From a virus, in IMG/VR virus record IMGVR_UViG_3300031977_001327, positions 1-23,004 of that record: DNA of 23,004 bases. One strand, 5' to 3'. Under the pieces are notes generated by a model. It saw only the letters and a list, made by a program, of their open reading frames with translations. It was not told the DNA's origin and searched no databases. Position 1 is the stretch's first letter, and each line of letters starts with the position of its first letter. The translations under genes were made by a program, and so were the position numbers. Below are positions 15,214-19,754 of the stretch, one piece after another.

Positions 15214-15392
15214 TAAAGTCCATTTTTTCTTAAATCTGTTAATTGTGAATTGATTTTGTTAGTTAGCTCCTCGATAGCTTTATCCTTATGATCTATGATC
15301 TTTTTTAATTCATTGACCTCTTTATCCTTAATTAAGTTTTCTTGTTTTAAATCATCAGATTTAGTTTTATTAAGATGATTTTTTGTACTCAT
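15213..15392 (-). CDS. Small coiled-coil protein
   Basis: This 59-residue gene runs from ATG at 15392 to a stop at 15213. The product (start MSTKNHLNKTKSDD) is very rich in Lys, Glu, Asp, Asn and Leu, with heptad-like spacing through residues 16-55, so it is almost surely a coiled coil. Its start overlaps the end of the upstream 90-aa gene by 23 nt, and its stop forms TAATG with the next gene. This tight coupling is the main reason to accept it. Its function is unknown. Confidence 0.65.
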   Translation of the reverse strand: MSTKNHLNKTKSDDLKQENLIKDKEVNELKKIIDHKDKAIEELTNKINSQLTDLRKNGL

Positions 15393-15642
15393 ATAATACC
15401 TCCACTTTTATGATTACAGAATTAGGAATAACATTTCGATTGCCTACCTCAGTCCCTTCTGTATCTGTGGACCAATCAGAACAAATCACAGTATTTTTTT
15501 TATTTTTTTCGATAATAAACCCCGTGCTATAGCAAACAGCAACATTATCTTTTTTAGCTGCATCAATATTTTTCCAATCATTAAATGCACAAATATCTTC
15601 CCAGGTTATTAGAACAAATTTTTTAGGTTTAAATTTATTCAT
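15370..15642 (-). CDS. Small phage protein with WEDI start, unknown function
   Basis: This 90-residue protein has the segments KKFVLITWEDICAFNDWK, then VAVCYSTGFIIEKNKKNTVICSDWS and VIPNSVIIKVEVLYEY. I have seen this layout (V-x-WEDI, then a G-(F/Y)-(I/L)-x-E strand and an IP segment) in many small phage proteins of unknown role, mostly in early or lysogeny regions. It overlaps the repressor gene by 8 nt, so it belongs to the same transcript. Confidence 0.7.
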   Translation of the reverse strand: MNKFKPKKFVLITWEDICAFNDWKNIDAAKKDNVAVCYSTGFIIEKNKKNTVICSDWSTDTEGTEVGNRNVIPNSVIIKVEVLYEYKKSS

Positions 15643-15832
15643 AAAAATCTTTGATCGTTACCTTATTTTTAGTAGCTGTTTTTATTTTATCTAACATTGA
15701 TTTTCTTGGAATACGCGAACCAGTACACCAACGATGAACGGTTGAAGATGAAGTTTTATTTTTTAAACCAATCAAATCAGCCAATTGCTTATAAGTTAGT
15801 TTTTTTGTTTTTCTAAATTTATCTAATTGCAT
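15635..15832 (-). CDS. Cro/CI-type XRE repressor, DNA-binding domain only
   Basis: This 65-residue protein is one helix-turn-helix domain: KLTYKQLADLIGL (helices 1-2), SSSTVHRWCTGSRIPRKSMLDKI (recognition helix and after), and VTIKDFYE, which resembles the end of Cro-type proteins. No cleavage or dimerisation domain follows. It is transcribed away from the early block, and a palindromic operator overlaps its promoter, so it probably represses itself and the early genes, as in lambda-like switches. The likely start at 15832 has almost no leader (see the promoter entry), so translation may be leaderless. Confidence 0.85.
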   Translation of the reverse strand: MQLDKFRKTKKLTYKQLADLIGLKNKTSSSTVHRWCTGSRIPRKSMLDKIKTATKNKVTIKDFYE

Positions 15833-15840
15833 TAAAATTG

Positions 15841-15871
15841 CTTATAGTCATATTTGACAGTTTGGCAAATA
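15841..15871. promoter_or_regulatory. Repressor promoter and operator in the divergent switch region
   Basis: A 21-bp imperfect palindrome lies at 15851-15871, with 8 of 10 base pairs symmetric: arms TATTTG and CAAATA, inner CA/TG. Its core is TTGAC-N5-GGCAA, one mismatch from the perfect palindromes at 13038 and 18875. On the minus strand TTGCCA (15863-15868), 16 nt, TATAAG (15841-15846) form a good sigma70-type promoter pointing at the repressor gene. The start point would fall within about 2 nt of the ATG. On the plus strand TTGACA (15854-15859) is a perfect -35 box without a clear -10. A protein bound here would block both directions. Confidence 0.65.
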
Positions 15872-15903
15872 AATAAAAATACACCTAAGAATAGTAATTT
15901 TTA

Positions 15904-15949
15904 ATATTAATGTTTACATGATGTTCTACAATAGTTAGTTGTTCGTTCA
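15904..15949 (+). promoter_or_regulatory. Candidate early promoter before the plus-strand block
   Basis: A near-consensus -10 box TACAAT lies at 15927-15932, with only weak -35 matches 16-18 nt upstream. A small palindrome ACATGATGT (15916-15924) is just before it. The start point would be about 10 nt before the ATG at 15950, which has no visible ribosome binding site, so a leaderless or near-leaderless mRNA is possible. The early promoter could instead use the TTGACA at 15854. Confidence 0.35.
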
Positions 15950-16258
15950 ATGGATTTAGATAAAAAATTAAAAAATATTCTAAAAAAATCTAACATTGAA
16001 ACAGAGCTGCCAGAATGGTCTAAGTTCTACAATTGGAACCATCACTCACCTTCACAAATTAATTTAAATGATGATTTATTTTGTTTTAAATATTTTTATT
16101 TAACAGACAAAGATAGAGCTGATTTTAAACCTAATGCAAAAATGGTTGCAGGTGCAAACATTGGTCAAGCAGTAGCACAAATATTTGCAAAGAAAATTTA
16201 TAACAGAAACAAAAAACAATTCTTTAAAACAGAGGAAACTAAATTCGATGACAGTTAA
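15950..16258 (+). CDS. N-terminal half of a split PD-(D/E)XK nuclease
   Basis: This 102-residue product contains WNHHSPSQINLNDDLFCFKYFY and AKMVAGANIGQAVAQIF. These resemble the first two blocks of RecB/Cas4-type phage exonucleases (SxSxxxxxxxCPxxxxY and a Gly-rich helix). The catalytic D...ExK lies in the next gene, which starts 11 nt before this stop in the +1 frame. Either the two halves form one enzyme from two chains, ribosomes shift frame, or one base has been lost or gained. No ribosome binding site is visible before this start. Confidence 0.65.
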   Translation: MDLDKKLKNILKKSNIETELPEWSKFYNWNHHSPSQINLNDDLFCFKYFYLTDKDRADFKPNAKMVAGANIGQAVAQIFAKKIYNRNKKQFFKTEETKFDDS

Positions 16259-16913
16259 CAAAGAAGAAATATTTAAATTAGCAACTGAAGCTTATAATAC
16301 TTACAAACCATTAAATGAATTTGATGGCTATGAATACAATAGTAACAAAGAACATTTATTAGATGTATTAAAACAAACTATACAAGGTATTGAAGAAATT
16401 GGATTGTCAGGCAACATATTAGCAGAGAAACCAGTTAAATATAAATTTACTGGCTGTGTTCTTCCAGTATCGGGTCAAATAGATTTATGTGATGATACAA
16501 AGTTTATTGAAATTAAAACCAAATGGAGAAAAAGAACTGGTAAATATAAATCAGACGGCACCCCAAGTATGAGTATCGTAAAACCCAACCCATTTGATGA
16601 TTATTTTTTACAAACTGCCTTCTATTATTTTGCAACTAAACTTGAACCACACTTATTAATGGTCAATGAAGATAGCTATAAAATTTATAACAAAGAAAAT
16701 TGTCCTCAACTTCAAGAAGATAATTTAAAAAGAATAGCACTTAAAATCAGACAAACCTGTTTAAGAAGGGAGCGCCTGGCGGAGCGACACTCTGGGACCC
16801 ACAATTGGACAGAAGATGTAAATTTAGATTTAAGTAATTTTAAATGGGATGATGAACACAAACCAGTAGCAGAGCAATTATGGAACGAAAACCTTTTAAC
16901 ATCTATCAAATAA
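16248..16913 (+). CDS. Catalytic half of a split PD-(D/E)XK exonuclease
   Basis: From the ATG at 16248 this is a 221-residue protein. The nuclease signature is seen as LPVSGQIDLCDD, then FIEIKTKWRKRTGK: the Asp of GQID and the Glu-x-Lys of EIK bind metal and catalyse. It is followed by FDDYFLQTAFYYFATK, the usual Q-x-x-x-Y helix. Such RecB/Cas4-like nucleases in early phage operons make single-strand tails for the annealing protein, which is encoded 170 nt downstream. The open frame extends upstream to a TTG at 16185, but the ATG overlapping the previous stop (ATGACAGTTAA) is the likelier start, with AGAGGA 11 nt before it. A GC-rich stretch encodes part of the C-terminal region (16767-16801). 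Confidence 0.75.
   Translation: MTVNKEEIFKLATEAYNTYKPLNEFDGYEYNSNKEHLLDVLKQTIQGIEEIGLSGNILAEKPVKYKFTGCVLPVSGQIDLCDDTKFIEIKTKWRKRTGKYKSDGTPSMSIVKPNPFDDYFLQTAFYYFATKLEPHLLMVNEDSYKIYNKENCPQLQEDNLKRIALKIRQTCLRRERLAERHSGTHNWTEDVNLDLSNFKWDDEHKPVAEQLWNENLLTSIK
16767..16801 (+). repeat. GC-rich island with palindromic core inside the nuclease gene
   Basis: About three quarters of the bases in this 35-nt stretch are G or C, against about one third around it. It contains CGCC-T-GGCG, two GGAGCG copies and GGGACCC. It encodes an Arg-rich segment (RRERLAERHSGTH) without breaking the frame. A small palindromic insertion is one explanation, and a conserved DNA site is another. Confidence 0.5.
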
Positions 16914-17077
16914 ATTTATTTAAAAACAAATATAATTTTGGTAAAAACAAAATTAGAGCCAACAGCAAGATTATAGTTTTTTCATTTGCTATAATCTTTT
17001 TGCTCCCTCTGTTAGTTAACTTTGGCTCTGATCTGTGGGATATTGCATCTTTCCTTTTCAACAATGTCCCACAGTAA
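16880..17077 (+). CDS. Possible small membrane protein overlapping a structured element
   Basis: The 65-codon frame encodes a basic N-terminal part and one hydrophobic segment (KIIVFSFAIIFLLPLLVNF, about residues 29-48), then an amphipathic end. It overlaps the nuclease gene by 34 nt and has no clear ribosome binding site. Two large hairpins (16952-17074) cover its second half, and its stop follows the last hairpin base directly. It may be a true single-span membrane protein, or the frame may be incidental to a non-coding element. Confidence 0.4.
   Translation: MERKPFNIYQINLFKNKYNFGKNKIRANSKIIVFSFAIIFLLPLLVNFGSDLWDIASFLFNNVPQ
16952..17074. other. Double-hairpin element upstream of the annealing-protein gene
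   Basis: Two large inverted repeats abut each other. The first spans 16952-17032. Its outer arms AGAGCCAA (16955-16962) and TTGGCTCT (17022-17029) extend by three more pairs, one a wobble. Its inner 10-bp stem AAGATTATAG (16967-16976) / CTATAATCTT (16989-16998) is joined by AGC/GCT. The second spans 17033-17074, with arms CTGTGGGATATTG (17033-17045) and CAATGTCCCACAG (17062-17074), 13 bp with one G-U pair and a 16-nt loop. The ATG of the annealing-protein gene is 9 nt further on. Confidence 0.7.
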
Positions 17078-17083
17078 CTTATT

Positions 17084-17677
17084 ATGAATATAACTCCCAA
17101 ACAATACTTAGAAAATTTAATCAATAACAAACAATGCTATGATTTAGATAATGGCAAAGTTGCTTTGTATCATAAAGATATAGAACACATGGCAGCATAC
17201 TTTGATATATCTGTTGATGTAGATATTAAAACTGCAGACGGTAAACTTAGATTTGCAATTTGTAAAGCAACTGCAATTGATAATTCTAATAACAGAAAAT
17301 ACTCTAGCCTTGGTGAAGCGCATCCAGATACTAATGGTTTTGAATACTTTGTAGCAGTTGCAGAAAAGAGAGCTGTAGATAGAGCTATTTTAAAAGCGCT
17401 GCACTTGCATGGAGATGTATTATCTTTTGAAGAATTAGATTTAAGAAACAAACCTAAAAAACAATCAGTTCAAAAAACAACTGAACAACCAAAAGTTAAA
17501 ACTTTAACAGAAGAAGTAGAACAAAAAATTTTAAAGTCTAAAGACAAAGAAAGTTTTACCAAGAACTTAGGAAAGTATGCAAACTTTCTTGAGCAATTGT
17601 TAAAAGAAAATCCTGGTTATGCAAATAAATTGCTAGAAAAAATCCAGGTGAAACAACAACAAATGGAGGACAAATAA
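17084..17677 (+). CDS. Putative single-strand DNA annealing protein (Rad52/ERF-like)
   Basis: This 197-residue protein has the segment SLGEAHPDTNGFEYF followed by AEKRAVDRAILKALHLHGDV and SFEEL near residues 75-120. It resembles the core of phage single-strand annealing/ERF-type recombinases (GEA...AEKRAxDRAxLKxxxLxGxVxSEEE). The C-terminal third is a Lys/Glu/Gln-rich helix, probably a flexible tail. It lies between an exonuclease and an SSB-like protein, which makes a red-type recombination cassette. The start has no clear ribosome binding site and lies 9 nt after a 13-bp hairpin, so its translation may be controlled by that structure. It ends in a TAATG junction. Confidence 0.65.
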   Translation: MNITPKQYLENLINNKQCYDLDNGKVALYHKDIEHMAAYFDISVDVDIKTADGKLRFAICKATAIDNSNNRKYSSLGEAHPDTNGFEYFVAVAEKRAVDRAILKALHLHGDVLSFEELDLRNKPKKQSVQKTTEQPKVKTLTEEVEQKILKSKDKESFTKNLGKYANFLEQLLKENPGYANKLLEKIQVKQQQMEDK

Positions 17678-17973
17678 TGTCATTTAATCCAAAACCAGGC
17701 TATGTCTGTTCGTTTTCTATGATGAAAAATCCTAAGAAAACTGAAGACAAACATCCAGACTTAGTCTTAGTCAACCACATGTCTAAAAAAGGCAATATGG
17801 TTCCTAAGAACTTTACCATTAAATTAAATGGTCAAGACGTTTGGTGTCAAGCATCAGCCTACAAACAAGAAGATGGTTCAGTTAAAATTACAATAACTGA
17901 AACAGACTCTTTAAAGAAACCAGGTTTTGCGCCTAAGCCACAACAAGCGGCTGCAGCGGAAGACTTTATTTAA
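17677..17973 (+). CDS. Possible single-stranded DNA-binding protein
   Basis: This 98-residue protein has a beta-rich body (YVCSFSMMKNPKK; FTIKLNGQDVWCQASAYKQEDGSVKITITE), then a Pro/Ala/Gln-rich linker, and ends AAAEDFI. A compact beta domain, a flexible linker and an acidic-hydrophobic tip is the general plan of SSB proteins (bacterial SSB ends DDIPF). The body is short for a classical OB fold and I do not recognise the family, so the name is tentative. It has a strong GGAGG site and a TAATG overlap with the annealing-protein gene, which supports a joint role. Confidence 0.55.
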   Translation: MSFNPKPGYVCSFSMMKNPKKTEDKHPDLVLVNHMSKKGNMVPKNFTIKLNGQDVWCQASAYKQEDGSVKITITETDSLKKPGFAPKPQQAAAAEDFI

Positions 17974-17975
17974 AT

Positions 17976-18188
17976 ATGAAATACGGTTTAACTCCAGTAC
18001 ATCGTAAAGTTTATGAGTGGATTAAATCGTATATAGAAAAGCACGGGTATGCGCCGTCTTATGATGAGATCAAGGTGGCGCATAATATGAAAACCAGATC
18101 ACACGTTCACAAAGTTATTGAAAATTTAGAGAAAAGAAAATGGATAACCAAGATACCAGCGACAGCCAGAAGCATAACCATCCTTTAA
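17976..18188 (+). CDS. LexA-type winged-helix domain without protease part
   Basis: This 70-residue protein matches the N-terminal DNA-binding domain of LexA: LTPVHRKVYEWIKSYIEKHGYAPSYDEI, then MKTRSHVHKVIENLEKRKWI and ARSITIL at the end. Full LexA is about 200 residues, and the self-cleaving serine protease domain is absent here. It could act as a non-cleavable regulator or compete for host SOS boxes. It starts 2 nt after the SSB-like gene and overlaps the DUF3310 gene by 49 nt. The frame is intact and ends naturally, so it is not a decayed remnant of a larger gene. Confidence 0.85.
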   Translation: MKYGLTPVHRKVYEWIKSYIEKHGYAPSYDEIKVAHNMKTRSHVHKVIENLEKRKWITKIPATARSITIL

Positions 18189-18394
18189 AAAGTTTAGAAA
18201 CCCAAGAAGGTGGAACACATTATCAAGGCTTTGTCATTCAGCCTGCAGAATATATTGTAAAAAATAAATTAACTTGGCTAGAAGGTAATGTTGTAAAATA
18301 TGCGTCTAGACATAAAAATAAGAATGGCGCACAGGATATTAAAAAAGCTATACAATGCTTAAAAATCATACTAGAAATAGAGTATGGTGAATAA
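18140..18394 (+). CDS. DUF3310 (SaV-like) protein
   Basis: This 84-residue protein has the DUF3310 pattern: GGTHYQGFVIQPAEYI, then LTWLEGNVVKYASRHKNKNG and AQDIKKAIQCLKI. This family is common in phages and is sometimes annotated as a nucleotide kinase, but its biochemical role is not settled. The start overlaps the LexA-type gene by 49 nt. The first 24 residues are hydrophilic and outside the domain. The end overlaps the next gene by 11 nt. Confidence 0.9.
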   Translation: MDNQDTSDSQKHNHPLKSLETQEGGTHYQGFVIQPAEYIVKNKLTWLEGNVVKYASRHKNKNGAQDIKKAIQCLKIILEIEYGE

Positions 18395-18653
18395 ATATGT
18401 AAAGAAATGGGAATACGAATGTAGTGTTACGTTTGAAGTAACCGACAAATCAGTAGAAACATTAGCTTTAATGAAAAATCCACCAGACAATGCTAACTGT
18501 ATTGTAGACCCCAAAGACTTGAGGTTTATTAAATCTACCGTGAAGGAGGTAAAGCAGGTTGCAAACAATGTATCAAAAACTGACAAAAGAGATACAGGAG
18601 ACGGAAAAACAAAGAAAAAATCTTTTGTCGAAGATAAGCAGGCAAAAAAATAA
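18384..18653 (+). CDS. Small unknown early protein
   Basis: This 89-residue protein starts at an ATG overlapping the DUF3310 stop (ATGGTGAATAA). Residues 1-60 look folded (KKWEYECSVTFEVTDKSVETLALM; CIVDPKDLRFIKSTVKEV). The last 25 are Lys/Asp-rich and disordered. Its 3' part overlaps the next gene by 95 nt in another frame, and the low-complexity tail may be shaped by that overlap. No family recognised. Confidence 0.6.
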   Translation: MVNKYVKKWEYECSVTFEVTDKSVETLALMKNPPDNANCIVDPKDLRFIKSTVKEVKQVANNVSKTDKRDTGDGKTKKKSFVEDKQAKK

Positions 18654-18759
18654 ACTGGGTGAATATCCAGTAAATGCTTTAGCCATTGCTAAACAAGCTA
18701 ACGATAAGTTAGTTAATATAGTCCAGCTGCAGGACCAAAGAAAACAACTAGAATACTAA
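18559..18759 (+). CDS. Small coiled-coil protein with overlapping start
   Basis: This 66-residue protein (KLTKEIQETEKQRKNLLSKI and following) has heptad-like Leu/Ile spacing and is probably a coiled coil. A near-consensus AAGGAGG site lies inside the upstream gene at about 18544, 9 nt before a TTG at 18559. An ATG at 18568 is the alternative start. The strong site is the main evidence that this overlapping frame is translated. No family recognised. Confidence 0.6.
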   Translation: MQTMYQKLTKEIQETEKQRKNLLSKISRQKNKLGEYPVNALAIAKQANDKLVNIVQLQDQRKQLEY

Positions 18760-18933
18760 GTTTTCTTAAATAGTAGCACACAACTTGTAAAACTTCTTTT
18801 ACTTGCTAAGGGTCCTTTACACTTTTTTCAAAATAATCTGTAACATTAGTTGATAAAACAATCACAGATACCTGTTGACTAAATGTCAATAACTATGGTA
18901 CAAGCAAATCAACTAATAAAGGAGCAAAAAAAA
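18760..18933 (+). promoter_or_regulatory. Intergenic promoter with operator palindrome
   Basis: The perfect palindrome TTGAC-TAAAT-GTCAA lies at 18875-18889. Its left arm is a -35 box (TTGACT), with TACAAG (18899-18904) as a -10 at 18-nt spacing. Transcription would start near 18911, which supports the ATG at 18934 as the start of the next gene. Earlier in the gap there is a weak AT-rich hairpin GTAAAA-CTTC-TTTTAC (18788-18803). The operator is shared with 13038 and, with one mismatch, 15854. Confidence 0.6.
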
Positions 18934-19167
18934 ATGAACATACACAAACAAAAACCAAATGTTAATGCTTGTGAGTATTGTGGTACTGCTTTTAATAAAG
19001 ACCAAAATACTTACGGTGGTATTTACTGTAACATTGAATGTGCTGCTCATAGAGGAGTTAGATACGGTTACAATAATTTAGTTGAAAAATTTGATGCAAT
19101 CAAAGTTTCTGATTGGAATGAAAAAATTTTTCCAATGTCTAAATATGAAAAAGCGAGAGGAGTATAA
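18934..19167 (+). CDS. Small zinc-finger-like protein
   Basis: From the ATG at 18934 this is a 77-residue protein with CEYCGTAF and YCNIECAAHRG, a C-x2-C plus C-x3-C pair that probably binds one zinc ion. The frame is open upstream to 18883, but AAAGGAG lies 9 nt before 18934 and the predicted transcription start is downstream of 18883. The rest of the protein is hydrophilic. It is the first gene of an operator-controlled transcript that leads through two genes to the integrase. No family recognised beyond the zinc pattern. Confidence 0.7.
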   Translation: MNIHKQKPNVNACEYCGTAFNKDQNTYGGIYCNIECAAHRGVRYGYNNLVEKFDAIKVSDWNEKIFPMSKYEKARGV

Positions 19168-19656
19168 ATGTCAGCAAACTTAAAAATAAAAAATATAAAA
19201 GTAATACATGCTGCGTTCGAAGATAAACCAGTACACATTGCTAATTATAAATTATCAACTTCAGACCAAGTATTTATGGGTGTTGGTAAATATACAACTA
19301 AAGATGTATTGCAAAATGTTTGGCAAGGTACACAAAACATCGAAGACAGTTGGAGTAATCCAGATGCAATTGGTGTTGAGTATGACTACAACGTAGACAA
19401 GTTAGAAAATGTTGAAGTCTTAAAACCTTTAAAAATTATTAAAGGCAAAGCTTATGGACACAGAAGTACAAGTGTTGGTGATTACATGATTGTTCAATAT
19501 CAAGATTTAAATGTTGAGTCTTTGTATATGTGTGAGCCTGCAGGTTTTTCACTTAAACAAAGTAATCATGGAGCGCCTATAAACTTAACCGATTGTGAAT
19601 GTGGTTTAGTTATGGGTTCAGAACGTGCAGCTAAAATCAAAGCAAAAAAATCGTAA
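19168..19656 (+). CDS. Unknown protein with HRSTSVGD motif
   Basis: This 162-residue protein starts 1 nt after the previous stop with a GAGAGGAG site. The segment KAYGHRSTSVGDYMIVQ near residue 95 resembles an R-S-(M/T)-S-V-G-D block known from several phage and mobile-element proteins of unknown role. The C-terminal part ends in a Lys-rich tail, and Cys residues in LTDCECGL may bind metal. The body looks beta-rich. It forms a TAATG junction with a tiny membrane protein gene. Confidence 0.7.
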   Translation: MSANLKIKNIKVIHAAFEDKPVHIANYKLSTSDQVFMGVGKYTTKDVLQNVWQGTQNIEDSWSNPDAIGVEYDYNVDKLENVEVLKPLKIIKGKAYGHRSTSVGDYMIVQYQDLNVESLYMCEPAGFSLKQSNHGAPINLTDCECGLVMGSERAAKIKAKKS

Positions 19657-19754
19657 TGAAAAAAATAATTTATTACATCTTAGGTTTTGTAGCTGCTGAA
19701 GTAATGATTGTTACATTAGCAATGTTAATTTTACATACATGGTCTATTCAATAA
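19656..19754 (+). CDS. 32-aa single-span membrane peptide
   Basis: This short gene runs from an ATG at 19656, overlapping the previous stop (TAATG), to a stop at 19754, 16 nt into the integrase gene. The product starts MKKIIYYILGFVAAE and is hydrophobic through residue 27, so it should form one membrane helix with a positive N-terminus. Its position between two coupled genes suggests it is translated. No function can be given. Confidence 0.5.
   Translation: MKKIIYYILGFVAAEVMIVTLAMLILHTWSIQ

Noticed and set aside
16185-16247. Upstream TTG start for the catalytic nuclease half
   Set aside because: No ribosome binding site near the TTG; the ATG at 16248 overlaps the previous stop in the usual coupled way.
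16906-17130. 74-codon minus-strand frame across the double hairpin
   Set aside because: Its hydrophobic look mirrors the inverted repeats and the plus-strand frame; it runs against the early operon and overlaps the annealing-protein start.
18883-18933. Earlier ATG for the zinc-finger-like gene
   Set aside because: It would place the start upstream of the predicted transcription start and over the operator; AAAGGAG fits the ATG at 18934.
19168-19396. Second plus-strand frame inside the 162-aa gene
   Set aside because: No ribosome binding site, and the overlapping 162-aa frame has a strong one and a coherent protein.
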